Shown: positions 45,679-54,549 of the stretch, in pieces
How the letters are laid out: every line of letters begins with the position of its first letter
Position numbering within the stretch: position 1 is the stretch's first letter
Source: Bacteroidetes bacterium HGW-Bacteroidetes-4
Lineage (GTDB): Bacteria > Bacteroidota > Bacteroidia > Bacteroidales > SZUA-534
Direction: 5' to 3'
Assembly: GCA_002840905.1 (NCBI GenBank)
Contig: PHDD01000013.1
Span: 135,075-199,074, forward strand
DNA: 64,000 nt
Program-made: the position numbers and the translations under genes
Notes under the pieces: generated by a model
The model's database searches: none
Told to the model about the DNA's origin: nothing
What the model saw: the letters and a program-made list of their open reading frames with translations, nothing else

Positions 45679-46230
45679 ATGAATCTTTTCAAATTTAATC
45701 GCATTCTTCACCGCGATTTAGGCTACCTGTTTTTTGGAATGACTATAATTTACGCCCTCTCAGGTATCGCATTAAACCATATTAAAGATTGGAATCCTAA
45801 CTACATTGTAGAATCAGAAACAACTTACAGTGACTTAACAGCTGAAATTGGAATTACCGATGAACGGGTAATGGCCTTTCTGGAATCGATAAACGAAAAA
45901 GAAAATTTCAAAAAATACTATTATCCCAATCAAAACACCTTAAAAATATTTTTTCAGAATGGGTCGGCTGTAATTAACTTAAGCAATGGTGAAACACAAA
46001 TTGAAAAACTCAGGCGACGACCCATTTTTCATCAGTTCAATTACCTGCATTACAATCACTCAAAAAAACTCTGGACCTGGTTTTCTGATGCCTATGTTGT
46101 AGGATTATTAATTCTGGCCGTAGGCGGTTTATTTATGGTAAAAGGTAAAAAAGGCATCACCGGACGGGGTGCCTGGCTAACAACCCTTGGAATTGTAATT
46201 CCCCTGATTCTTTATCTCTTGTATGTTTAA
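45679..46230 (+). CDS. PepSY-associated transmembrane protein
   Basis: A 183-residue membrane protein. An N-terminal helix with RDLGYLFFGMTIIYALSGIALNH, a periplasmic domain of about 95 residues (PepSY-like strands), and a second part HQFNYLHYNHSKKLWTWFSDAYVVGLLILAVGGLFMVKG plus a last helix TTLGIVIPLILYLLYV. It is a typical single-unit PepSY_TM protein. His residues within the helices (H, HxxxH types) are often retained in this family and some members assist iron/haem reduction; the role here is open. Neighbours: lipoprotein upstream, MATE exporter 35 bases downstream. Confidence 0.8.
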   Translation: MNLFKFNRILHRDLGYLFFGMTIIYALSGIALNHIKDWNPNYIVESETTYSDLTAEIGITDERVMAFLESINEKENFKKYYYPNQNTLKIFFQNGSAVINLSNGETQIEKLRRRPIFHQFNYLHYNHSKKLWTWFSDAYVVGLLILAVGGLFMVKGKKGITGRGAWLTTLGIVIPLILYLLYV

Positions 46231-46265
46231 AAAGGTTTTGCTCCTGTTTTAAAAAATGTAAATAC

Positions 46266-47576
46266 ATGAATAAAAAGATTCTTCAACTGGCCATTCCCAA
46301 TATTATCAGCAATATTACCATTCCTTTGGTGGGATTGGCCGATATGGCGGTAACCGGCCGGTTGGAATCAGATGTTTACATTGGAGCCATTGCCCTGGGA
46401 GCCATGATTTTCAACTTAATTTATTGGACTTTTGGCTTTTTACGCATGGGTGCCAGTGGAATTACGGCTCAGGCTTATGGCTCAAAAAACAAACCCGAAA
46501 TTGCGGCTACTTTAATTCGAGGGTTATTGGTTGGGGGAATTGGAGCGCTATTAATTTTGCTGCTGCAGATTCCTATTGCAAAAACAGCCTTTTATTTTAT
46601 CGACGGTAGTAAGGAGGTAGAAGATTTTGCCCAAAGTTATTATTACATCAGAATATGGGCTGCACCGGCAACAATCAGTCTTTATGCCTTTACCGGCTGG
46701 TTTATCGGAATGCAAAACACCAAAATTCCGATGCTGATTGCCATTGTGGTGAACCTGTTAAATGTTGGATTGAATGTATTGTTTGTATTCACTTTTCAAA
46801 TGAAATCAGACGGTGTGGCATTGGGAACAGTTATTTCGCAATATGTAGGTTTGGCTATGGCCTTGCTCTTTATTCGTTTTAAATATCATGAATATTTCAG
46901 CTTTATTAAAATTAAAACATTAATCGATTCCACAGCACTTAAGAATTTTTTTAAAGTAAACCGCGATATTTTTATCCGCACCATGAGTTTACTGGCTGTG
47001 TTTACCTTTTTTACTTCAAAATCGGCCTCAGCAAACGACCAGATTTTAGCCGCCAATTCATTATTGCTGCAATTTCTGTTTATCTTTTCCTTTTTAACCG
47101 ATGGCTTTGCCTATGCTGCCGAAGCCTTATCGGGAAAATATTTTGGAGCTAAAGAGTTTGGCAAACTCAGGCAAAGCATCATCATAAATTTTAAATGGGG
47201 AGCTGTCATTACCTTAGTATTTACTCTTATTTACTGGTTTGGAAGCGAATCGATTCTGCAATTGCTCACCAATCATGCCGAAGTGCTAAATGAGGCCTCC
47301 AAATATTCCTTTTGGGTTACCCTGATTCCCATCGTTTCGGTAGCATCTTTTCTTTGGGATGGTGTATTTATTGGTATTACCGCCACGGGCAAAATGCGCA
47401 ACAGCATGCTGATTGCTGTGTTTTTGGTGTTTTTCCCCTCCTGGTATTTACTGGCACCTTACTATGCGAATCATGCCTTATGGTTGGCTTTTATTCTGTT
47501 TCTACTTACCCGGGGTTTAACCCAGACCATTATGTTCAAAAACATGAGTTCAAAACTATTTTCTGATTACCAGTGA
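46266..47576 (+). CDS. MATE family efflux transporter (DinF-like)
   Basis: Twelve-helix cation-driven exporter. The N-terminal repeat begins IPLVGLADMAVTGRL, with FGFLRMGASGITAQAYGSKN; the second half has GFAYAAEALSGKYFGAKEFGKL and ASFLWDGVFIGITATGKMRNSM. Length (436 aa) is normal for MATE/DinF. Substrates could be drugs or metabolites; none is indicated. It follows PepSY-TM with a 35-base gap and may be in its operon. Confidence 0.9.
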   Translation: MNKKILQLAIPNIISNITIPLVGLADMAVTGRLESDVYIGAIALGAMIFNLIYWTFGFLRMGASGITAQAYGSKNKPEIAATLIRGLLVGGIGALLILLLQIPIAKTAFYFIDGSKEVEDFAQSYYYIRIWAAPATISLYAFTGWFIGMQNTKIPMLIAIVVNLLNVGLNVLFVFTFQMKSDGVALGTVISQYVGLAMALLFIRFKYHEYFSFIKIKTLIDSTALKNFFKVNRDIFIRTMSLLAVFTFFTSKSASANDQILAANSLLLQFLFIFSFLTDGFAYAAEALSGKYFGAKEFGKLRQSIIINFKWGAVITLVFTLIYWFGSESILQLLTNHAEVLNEASKYSFWVTLIPIVSVASFLWDGVFIGITATGKMRNSMLIAVFLVFFPSWYLLAPYYANHALWLAFILFLLTRGLTQTIMFKNMSSKLFSDYQ

Positions 47577-47667
47577 AATAACAAGCCATTTTTAGACATC
47601 GTATTTCGTTTAAAAAATATTTTAAAAATTAATTACACGTTTTATTAATTGTTTGTAAAATTTGTGT

Positions 47668-47758
47668 TATATTTGAAAACACTCTTCACTTCATTTTGTT
47701 ACTTTTTCATGGGTTAATTAATCAAGTGCGAAATCATTGGGCTGCCTCCCGGCAGCCC
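47668..47758 (+). promoter_or_regulatory. Promoter box and hairpin, possible leader or small RNA
   Basis: A TATATTTG -7 box at 47668-47675 stands 176 bases before the next start codon. A GC-rich perfect 8-bp stem GGGCTGCC/GGCAGCCC with a 4-base loop is at 47739-47758, without a T run. A transcript of about 80 bases from near 47682 through the hairpin would fit a small RNA or a leader of the next gene. The evidence is structural only. Confidence 0.35.
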
Positions 47759-47850
47759 ACACTTGTATTTTACAACATCCTCTAAACAATTTGCTACTTT
47801 ATGTTTTACTTTATAGTAAACTATAATATATTAGCTTAAAAATAATTCGT

Positions 47851-48606
47851 ATGGTATTTGAACACACAAGTATTATTATTGGCAACCTGCGTATTGACGA
47901 ACCGGTAACCGTTTTAACCGACCTGATTGTATCAGCAGTTTGTTTTTATGCTTACTTCAAACTCTACAAACTTTCCTTAAAAAATAAAGTACATGTGTAT
48001 TTAAAATATTATTTTCTATCGATGGGGATTGCCACTTTTATTGGAGGTGTAATTGGACATGGTTTTTTATATGCCTTTAAAGCCCAATGGGAACTTTCAA
48101 CCGGATGGATTGAATTTATAACCCATGTAATTCCCGAGAATAAAATGAATGCAGCAGCCAACCCCTGGAAATTGCCGGGATGGCTAACCAGTATGTTTGC
48201 AGTAATGCTTGTGGAACGGGCTTCGATTGAATATGCCCGAAAATTTATTAAACCGGTGGTTGGAAAGTTTTTTGCCTGGTTTAACGTTTTTGAACTACTC
48301 TTTTTTGTGGCCATAACTTTTTCCACCCTGAATTTTTTCTTTGTCGAGGTGCATACTTTTTATGGCTTTATGGTAATTGTTTTAAGCTTTAATGCTGTTG
48401 TTTTTATAAAGACCCGAAGTCAGGGAAGCGCAAATTTTCTTATTGCCGTTGGCTTTGCAGCCATTGCAGCTCTATTTTTTATGAACCAATGGGGCTTGCA
48501 CAAATGGTTCAATCATTTCGACATGAGTCATAGTTTTATGGCTATCAGCGCCTGGATCTTTTACCGTGGAGCACGCATCATGGTAAAAAATCCGGTCAAA
48601 GTATGA
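47851..48606 (+). CDS. Multi-pass membrane protein of unknown function
   Basis: A 251-residue protein with about seven hydrophobic helices (PVTVLTDLIVSAVCFYAYF, MGIATFIGGVIGHGFLYAF, FELLFFVAITFSTLNFFFV, FLIAVGFAAIAALFFMNQW). Several intramembrane His residues are present (IGHGF, LHKWFNHFDMSHSFMA), perhaps metal- or haem-binding. I do not recognise the family. Just before the ATG an inverted repeat TTTACT/AGTAAA lies at about 47804-47819, a possible operator. It overlaps the cyclophilin gene by four bases (ATGA), so the two are co-translated. Confidence 0.75.
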   Translation: MVFEHTSIIIGNLRIDEPVTVLTDLIVSAVCFYAYFKLYKLSLKNKVHVYLKYYFLSMGIATFIGGVIGHGFLYAFKAQWELSTGWIEFITHVIPENKMNAAANPWKLPGWLTSMFAVMLVERASIEYARKFIKPVVGKFFAWFNVFELLFFVAITFSTLNFFFVEVHTFYGFMVIVLSFNAVVFIKTRSQGSANFLIAVGFAAIAALFFMNQWGLHKWFNHFDMSHSFMAISAWIFYRGARIMVKNPVKV

Positions 48607-49184
48607 GCAGCAAACTTTTCATTTCACTGATCTTAATACTTATCAGTCTGGCAGCATGCCAAACCAAAGAAGTGACCATACAATGTACCATCGAAACAGA
48701 GCTCGGAGCCATTGCGCTTGAGATCTTTCCCGAAAAAGCACCCATTACAGTAGAAAATTTCCTAAACTATGTAGACAAGCATGCTTACGATGGCTGCAAT
48801 TTTTTCAGGGTTTGCACACCCGAAAACGAAAAAGAGCGCCACATTAAAATAGAAGTAATACAGGGTGGCGATTTACCAGAAACCCTCAGACTTGCCCCCA
48901 TTCCTTTGGAATCGACCCGACAAACCGGAATTAAACATACCAACGGTACCATTTCGATGGCACGCGACACGCCCAATTCAGCCCAATGCGATTTTTTTAT
49001 TTGCATTGGTAAACAACCCGAATTGGATTTTGGCGGAAAACGCAACCCCGACGGTCAGGGTTTTGCGGCTTTTGGGCGGGTGACAAAAGGTATGTATGTG
49101 GTAAAAGCAATACAAAAAGGACAAGAAAAAGATCAACTGCTTTTAAAACCAGTTTCCATTCACACTATCCGAAAAACTGACTAA
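48603..49184 (+). CDS. Cyclophilin-type peptidyl-prolyl isomerase, lipoprotein
   Basis: Periplasmic PPIase anchored by lipid. Lipobox LISLAAC in residues 13-19. The cyclophilin fold follows: ETELGAIALEIFPEKAPITVENFLNYV, GCNFFRVCTPE, VIQGGD, NGTISMARDTPNSAQCDFFICIG, GFAAFGRVTKGMYVVKAI. The usual FHRVI motif is FFRVC here. Length (193 aa) is normal. Its start codon overlaps the stop of the membrane protein. Confidence 0.9.
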   Translation: MSSKLFISLILILISLAACQTKEVTIQCTIETELGAIALEIFPEKAPITVENFLNYVDKHAYDGCNFFRVCTPENEKERHIKIEVIQGGDLPETLRLAPIPLESTRQTGIKHTNGTISMARDTPNSAQCDFFICIGKQPELDFGGKRNPDGQGFAAFGRVTKGMYVVKAIQKGQEKDQLLLKPVSIHTIRKTD

Positions 49185-49275
49185 ACTTTTCACACTTGCT
49201 ATTTTTATCCTGCAACAGGTTAGTTAAATAGTTTTTGAATTAGCACAATTATTTAAATCCATTCCAAATAAATTT

Positions 49276-49283
49276 TATATTTG
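49276..49283 (+). promoter_or_regulatory. -7 box of trhO
   Basis: TATATTTG, 31 bases upstream of ATG 49314. It rules out translation from the TTG at 49281, which lies within it. Confidence 0.5.
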
Positions 49284-49313
49284 CATCCTTTTAAGACTTT
49301 TAGGTATTTTATT

Positions 49314-50372
49314 ATGATTTTGTACAATAAAAAAAGCAGGGAGCAACTAATCAAAGAATTGGAAGAAGAACCCTTTATGCGAATTACCTTTTCTTTCTAC
49401 CGCTATGTTTATTTGGATCATCCTCAGGAGTTTCGTGATCAGTTATTTGTGGAATGGTCGGCTTTACAATGCAAGGGACGTATTTATTTAGCTCACGAAG
49501 GTATCAATGCGCAAATAAGCGTACCCGAACAAAACCTGGAAGCTTTTTTGCAAGGTTTGCAAAACCATACAGAACTGGCTAATATGCCCATAAAATATGC
49601 GGTAGAAGACGATGGAAAATCGTTCTTTAAACTTACCCTAAAAGTACGCCCCAAAATTGTAGCCGATGGATTAAACGACCATGCCTACGATGTTACCAAT
49701 GTGGGCCTGCATTTGGAACCTGAAGAATTTCATGAACACGTAGCCGGCGGAAAAGCAATTGTTATTGATATGCGAAACCACTACGAAAGCGAAATTGGCC
49801 GCTTTGAAAATGCTTTTTGTCCCGATGCGGATACCTTTCGCCAGGCTATCGATCTGGTGGTAAAAGAATTTGAACACAAAAAAGACGAAAAAATACTCTT
49901 GTACTGTACCGGCGGTATACGTTGCGAAAAAGCCAGCGCTTATCTGAAACATCATGGTTTTAACGATGTAAATCAACTGCACGGTGGAATTATTGCTTAT
50001 GCACACGATATAAAGCAAAAAGGGCTGCATTCGAAGTTTGTGGGTAAAAATTTTGTATTCGATCAGCGTTTGGGCGAAACCATCGATGGTCAGGTAATTG
50101 CACATTGCCATCAATGCGGTGCATTGTGCGATACGCATACCAATTGTGCTAACGACGATTGTCACCTGCTTTTTATTCAATGCCCCAACTGTAAAGTGGA
50201 ATACAATGGATGTTGCTCGAACGATTGTAAAGAAATAATTGCCTTGCCTATTGAAGAACAACGCAAATTACGGGTGTTACGTCACGAAAAATACGCTGCT
50301 AGTAAAATATTCAAAAGCCGGCTTCGTCCGCATTTAATGAAAGCCCTTAACGAACAAACCCATCCGATATAA
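49314..50372 (+). CDS. trhO: tRNA uridine(34) hydroxylase
   Basis: Rhodanese-related enzyme (formerly YceA) forming 5-hydroxyuridine at tRNA position 34. N-terminal acylphosphatase-like domain (GRIYLAHEGINAQISVPEQN), catalytic rhodanese domain from about 125-230 with IDMRNHYESEIGRF and the active loop CTGGIRCEKAS, and a Cys-rich C-terminus (CHQCGALCDTHTNC, CPNCKVEYNGCCSNDC) that is probably zinc-binding. Start ATG 49314. Length 352 aa is typical. Overlaps the dus gene by one base (TAATG). Confidence 0.94.
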   Translation: MILYNKKSREQLIKELEEEPFMRITFSFYRYVYLDHPQEFRDQLFVEWSALQCKGRIYLAHEGINAQISVPEQNLEAFLQGLQNHTELANMPIKYAVEDDGKSFFKLTLKVRPKIVADGLNDHAYDVTNVGLHLEPEEFHEHVAGGKAIVIDMRNHYESEIGRFENAFCPDADTFRQAIDLVVKEFEHKKDEKILLYCTGGIRCEKASAYLKHHGFNDVNQLHGGIIAYAHDIKQKGLHSKFVGKNFVFDQRLGETIDGQVIAHCHQCGALCDTHTNCANDDCHLLFIQCPNCKVEYNGCCSNDCKEIIALPIEEQRKLRVLRHEKYAASKIFKSRLRPHLMKALNEQTHPI

Positions 50373-51388
50373 TGAATTTCTGGCAGACAGCAAACAAACC
50401 TTTTTTTATTCTGGCTCCCATGGAAGATGTAACAGATACAGTCTTCCGCGAAGTGCTTATGTCGGTTTCAGAACCAGAGGTATTGAATGTGGTATTTACC
50501 GAATTTACCTCGGTCGACGGACTGCTCGATGAACGGGGACACGATAAAGTTGCCCAGCGCCTGCAGGTGAGCGCATCGGAACACAACTTACTGAATGACC
50601 GAAACACAAAACTGGTGGCGCAAATTTGGGGCAACGAACCTGAAAAATTTTATCAGGTTGCCAGGCATCTTAGCTCACTGAATCGTTTCGATGGTATTGA
50701 CATAAATATGGGCTGTCCGGTAAAGAAAGTTGTAAAAAAAGTCAGCTGTTCAGCACTGATAAAATTTCCCGAACTGGCCAAAGAAATAGTTTCAGCCACA
50801 AAGGAAGGAACCGGGCTTCCAATTTCAGTGAAAACACGCATCGGTTTTAACCGGGTGGAAACTGAGGGCTGGATTTCGGAATTATTGAGTTGCAAACCTG
50901 CTGCCATTAGCATCCACGGAAGGACACAAAAACAACTATCGGAAGGACTGGCCGACTGGAACGAGATTGGCAAAGCCATTACGCTAAGAAACCAACTTTC
51001 GCCCCTTACCCAAATTATTGGAAATGGCGACGTTGAAAGTTACGAACAGGCCATGCAACACATAAAAAACCATCAGCTCGATGGCGTAATGGTAGGGCGG
51101 GGCGTTTTTAAAAATCCCTGGATGTTTAATCAACAACTTTCCAGCATTAACATCGAAGAACGCTTGCATCTTTTGAAAAAGCATATTGAACTTTTTGCCT
51201 CAATCTGGGGTAGCAAAAAGAATTACCACATTTTAAAAAGGTTTTTTAAAATTTACCTTCAGGAATTCCCCGGTGCCGGACGCTTGCGTGGCTACTTAAT
51301 GGAATCGCAAAATTATGAGGAAGCTTTGGAATTAATAAAGGTTCACGGCGATGCCCTAAAAACATTGAACCATCAATTCCAGCGATGA
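50372..51388 (+). CDS. dus: tRNA-dihydrouridine synthase
   Basis: FMN enzyme reducing uridine to dihydrouridine in tRNA. Landmarks: FILAPMEDVTDTVFRE, AQIWGNEPEKFYQ, DGIDINMGCPVKKVVKK with catalytic Cys in VSCSALIK, VKTRIGFN, ISIHGRTQKQLSEG, IIGNGDVESYEQA and GVMVGRGVFKNPW. Length (338 aa) is normal. Next to trhO, which also modifies tRNA. The end of the gene overlaps the convergent barrel gene by 16 bases. Confidence 0.92.
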   Translation: MNFWQTANKPFFILAPMEDVTDTVFREVLMSVSEPEVLNVVFTEFTSVDGLLDERGHDKVAQRLQVSASEHNLLNDRNTKLVAQIWGNEPEKFYQVARHLSSLNRFDGIDINMGCPVKKVVKKVSCSALIKFPELAKEIVSATKEGTGLPISVKTRIGFNRVETEGWISELLSCKPAAISIHGRTQKQLSEGLADWNEIGKAITLRNQLSPLTQIIGNGDVESYEQAMQHIKNHQLDGVMVGRGVFKNPWMFNQQLSSINIEERLHLLKKHIELFASIWGSKKNYHILKRFFKIYLQEFPGAGRLRGYLMESQNYEEALELIKVHGDALKTLNHQFQR

Positions 51389-52122
51389 CTTAGCTGAAAC
51401 GCCACACCTCCCAATAAATAAAATTTATCGGCGTAAGGATTGTAAATGGTTTTGGCAAATACCGGAATACTAATTTCTTTATAATTAAACCTGCGTTTTA
51501 CATTAAGTTCGGTATGAACCATTGCTGCTTTATTGGCGTAAATACCCTGATGCGTGGTAAAACCCAGGGTTGCCCCGGCACTCCAGTGCTCCCATTTTTT
51601 TACATAAACAGCTTCAAGATACGTGGAAAAATTAGCGTCTCCACTTTCTGCATCTACATCCATGCCATACATCATAACACTGGCTGTAAGTTTTACCGGT
51701 AATTTAGCTGAACCCTGATACACCGCATCAAAACTATACAGGTGGTAAGTATCTGGTCCCGAAAAAGTAGAAAAATCGGCTACACCAGGTTCAGCCGGGG
51801 GGCAATAATAGTCATACAAGCCCAGGGTAAAGTCGCCCACGGAATAAGTCAGGTAAAGATCGAGTTCGCGATACAAACCATCAAAAGTTACTGCTGCCCA
51901 ACTTCCCAAAGTAAAATCATTTCGACTCAGCTCCAACATAGGCTCAAACGCCGGTACATTTCCACTTTTACCTCCGCGCCAAACATGCGTACTCACCAAT
52001 TCGCCATAAGCAAACAGGCTGATTGACGGTTTTGCATCGGAAACCGCCTCCGTTTCGGAAGCCAATAAGGAAAACCCGGTAATTACAAATAAAAATAACC
52101 CTGTTAATAACTTCTTTAGCAC
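51373..52122 (-). CDS. Small outer-membrane barrel-like protein
   Basis: A 249-residue protein. GTG 52122 starts a signal peptide (LKKLLTGLFLFVITGFSLLAS). The mature part is rich in alternating aromatic/hydrophobic strands (FAYGELVSTHVWRGG, FTLGSWAAVTFDGLYRELDLYLTY, FSTYLEAVYVKKWEHWSAGATLGFT), ending FQLSHRWN, as in outer-membrane barrels. Family and function unknown. The start is chosen from a promoter at 52140-52172, which overlaps the alternative TTG start at 52161. Its 3' end overlaps dus by 16 bases. Confidence 0.75.
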   Translation of the reverse strand: MLKKLLTGLFLFVITGFSLLASETEAVSDAKPSISLFAYGELVSTHVWRGGKSGNVPAFEPMLELSRNDFTLGSWAAVTFDGLYRELDLYLTYSVGDFTLGLYDYYCPPAEPGVADFSTFSGPDTYHLYSFDAVYQGSAKLPVKLTASVMMYGMDVDAESGDANFSTYLEAVYVKKWEHWSAGATLGFTTHQGIYANKAAMVHTELNVKRRFNYKEISIPVFAKTIYNPYADKFYLLGGVAFQLSHRWN

Positions 52123-52139
52123 CTTAATTAAATTTGCTG

Positions 52140-52172
52140 CAAAAGTATTGTTCCGCGGCAAAGGAACACAAA
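52140..52172 (-). promoter_or_regulatory. Promoter of the barrel gene
   Basis: Minus-strand TTTG (52172-52169), a 21-base spacer and TACTTTTG (52147-52140). It leaves a leader of about ten bases to GTG 52122. Confidence 0.55.
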
Positions 52173-52230
52173 ATTGGGAGCTGATTTAACTCAGTTAAGC
52201 GTATGTTATATAGCTAACTTTTAGGGGTAA

Positions 52231-52257
52231 GAAAAAAAACCCGGACTCTCGCCCGGG
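52231..52257 (-). terminator. Terminator of the LVIVD lipoprotein gene
   Basis: CCCGG and CCGGG arms with an 8-base loop; on the minus strand an eight-T run follows. It ends the gene at 52285. Confidence 0.85.
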
Positions 52258-52284
52258 CAATCGATTTATTGAACAAAACTTGAA

Positions 52285-53562
52285 CTAGTAATTGCCATAA
52301 ATTGCAATATGGCTCAATTCACGAATATTATTCAAATCGGAATAATCGTATTGAAACAAACCATCGGTACCAATCATTATCAATACATCGCCCATGGGAA
52401 TTACATCAAACGCATGATTATCGGGGTATTGTACCAATTTATTTTCATCGATGGTTAAGGGATTCGACGCATTATAAATTTTCAGTCCGGCAGCACCATC
52501 ACAAACAAAAAGCACGGTATCGTCGATGCCTAAACCATAAGGTTCTTCCAGTGAATAAGTAGCCAGCAATTTGGGATCTTCAATTACTGAAATATCAATC
52601 ACATTGAGCTGGCTTTCGATGGCACCGCACAAATTTCCGCCCCGCAAAGTAACATAAGCATAATTACCGCTAACCACAACCGGGTCGCAGGCGGTGGCAT
52701 GACGGAATTGTGATATAAAAGCCGGATTGGCGGGATCCTGAATACTGTAAACGTACATACCTGCCTGACTTCCTATAAAAAGTTTATCCTGATAGGGGAA
52801 AAGTGTCTCAATATCCCAGCCAATGGCCACATTCTTTTCAAAAAACGGATCCTGACTTTGTGTGGTATTAAATACTTTCAATGAGGCATTATCAACCACA
52901 TAAAGGTAGTTTCCGCTTGCTACAAAACGGGCCATGGAACCACCGGTTCCGGTAGTTTCTGCTCCGTTTCCGCCAGCAGCCATATCGCTGGCAAAGTACA
53001 CTTCGGAACGCCAGCCAAACTTATTGTAAAAAAACCCGGCATCTTCTACATCAATTTTACGCTCCGAAACTTCGTAGCCTACAATTACTCCTTTGGTTTG
53101 ATCAACCGATTCCACAATTCCCACTTCGTAATCGGGAATAATGTAAGGAAACACATTGGTGTCGCGATCCACCTCAACAATATGTTCCAAATCGCTGATA
53201 TCGATGGTTAGCAAATCGACATAGCTATCGGCATACAACAATTGCCCTTTTATAGCCAAATCAACATTCCCCGGAATCTCAATAAACTTAAGGTTAACCG
53301 GATTCTCAGTATTGGAATTATCGATAATATGAATTCCTTTCTGAAACTCGTTAACGTAAATAAAATCATCTTTAAAATAAATCTTTCCCGACTGAATAAT
53401 CTCTTGCGCAACGGTCGATTTAAAAGATGCGCGCAGTTCGTCGTAGCTCATGTAAACCGGCGTATTTACCTGATAAGTGCGGGTAATAGTATCCTGACAC
53501 GACGCCAAAACCAATAAAATAAAGAGCCCTTTAATAAAGAACAAAGCACGGAGTGTTTTCAT
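52285..53562 (-). CDS. LVIVD-repeat lipoprotein
   Basis: Lipoprotein with lipobox LVLASC in residues 17-22. The mature part is built of propeller-like LVIVD units, e.g. IYFKDDFIYVNEFQKGIHIIDNSNTENP, YLYVVDNASLKVFNTTQ, GMYVYSIQDPANPAFISQ and AYVTLRGG...LNVIDISVIEDPKLL. Acidic residues and turns of this pattern are common in Bacteroidota surface lipoproteins; function unknown. Length 425 aa. Confidence 0.85.
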   Translation of the reverse strand: MKTLRALFFIKGLFILLVLASCQDTITRTYQVNTPVYMSYDELRASFKSTVAQEIIQSGKIYFKDDFIYVNEFQKGIHIIDNSNTENPVNLKFIEIPGNVDLAIKGQLLYADSYVDLLTIDISDLEHIVEVDRDTNVFPYIIPDYEVGIVESVDQTKGVIVGYEVSERKIDVEDAGFFYNKFGWRSEVYFASDMAAGGNGAETTGTGGSMARFVASGNYLYVVDNASLKVFNTTQSQDPFFEKNVAIGWDIETLFPYQDKLFIGSQAGMYVYSIQDPANPAFISQFRHATACDPVVVSGNYAYVTLRGGNLCGAIESQLNVIDISVIEDPKLLATYSLEEPYGLGIDDTVLFVCDGAAGLKIYNASNPLTIDENKLVQYPDNHAFDVIPMGDVLIMIGTDGLFQYDYSDLNNIRELSHIAIYGNY

Positions 53563-53766
53563 AAGTGTATAGCATTTAGTTAACTAATTAGTACTTTACC
53601 GGCCCGGCAAGGGTCAGATGCTAAGAATTTAAAAAGGGTTGCGTTAAATGTGATTTTTTTTTACTCGCATAGCAACCAATTTCTTAAAAAGTGAATCTAA
53701 CACACCGGAAACATGAATGAAAAATACCGCCTGAACCAATTTTAATTATACCGTAAGCTTTATGTT

Positions 53767-54471
53767 ATGAGAAATTTTTTACTTGTCCAATTCATTGTAT
53801 CACTGAGCCTGCTCAGCCAAGCCCAAAATACAACCGACACCTTGTACCTGAAAGGAGGAAGTGTTTTGGTGGGGACCCTCAGCGAAAAGAACGACTCATT
53901 AGTAATATTCCGTTTGAATTCCGGAAGCCTTTTGGTTATTGCTCATGAACAGATAATAAAAAGCCCGCCTCAAGCAAAACAAAAGACAGGTATTCACTAC
54001 CAGGGATACCTTACCGCCGGATATTTAATCGGTTCTTCAAAAAACCTGCAGGAAGCCCCCCTGAGCTTACTCACCGAACACAATCTGGGAATTGGTCCGT
54101 TTTTTTCGGTGGGATTAACCACCGGACTTGAGATGATTAACGAATCGATCATTCCCATGGGTGGAAACCTGAAGGCCTTTGTTCCTTTAACTTCGGGAGA
54201 CGAACTTTTTCTTGGCGCTTCGGGCGGGTATTCACTTTCGTTGGAAAAACCCTATGATCCTTACAACCAGATTATCGACAACAGTGGAGGAAGTTTTTTC
54301 AATGTTGAGTTCGGTTATATTTTTTCCTCATCGGGAAAAGCCCCGCTGTTAATTGCCCTTGGCTATCGTTACGCCGAAATGCATTATAAGCTTAATTACT
54401 GGTGGTACGACGAAATTTCGGAGGGTATGTATTTTAACCGCTTTTCGGTTCGCTTTGGCATCTGCTTTTAA
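53767..54471 (+). CDS. Secreted protein with barrel-like C-terminus
   Basis: Signal peptide at residues 1-20 (LVQFIVSLSLLSQAQ). Residues 22-65 are short strands (DTLYLKGGSVLVGTLSEKNDSLVIF, LLVIAHEQI), reminiscent of Bacteroidota periplasmic adaptor-like domains. From about residue 80 the strands alternate like a small outer-membrane barrel (YLTAGYLIGSS, FFSVGLTTGLEM, ELFLGASGGYSL, FFNVEFGYIF), ending in FSVRFGICF with a C-terminal Phe. Family unknown. A hydrolase gene follows. Confidence 0.7.
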   Translation: MRNFLLVQFIVSLSLLSQAQNTTDTLYLKGGSVLVGTLSEKNDSLVIFRLNSGSLLVIAHEQIIKSPPQAKQKTGIHYQGYLTAGYLIGSSKNLQEAPLSLLTEHNLGIGPFFSVGLTTGLEMINESIIPMGGNLKAFVPLTSGDELFLGASGGYSLSLEKPYDPYNQIIDNSGGSFFNVEFGYIFSSSGKAPLLIALGYRYAEMHYKLNYWWYDEISEGMYFNRFSVRFGICF

Positions 54472-54549
54472 CGGGTGTTTAATTTTTATACTTGTTTCGT
54501 TCATTTTTCTTCCGGATTCACGCTATATTCGATACGTTTAAAATTTAGC

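Noticed and set aside
47739-47758. Simple terminator of the MATE gene
   Set aside because: The hairpin lacks a T run and lies 160 bases past the stop, beyond a new promoter box.
52123-52161. TTG start of the barrel gene
   Set aside because: A consensus promoter covers 52140-52172, so translation from 52161 is unlikely.
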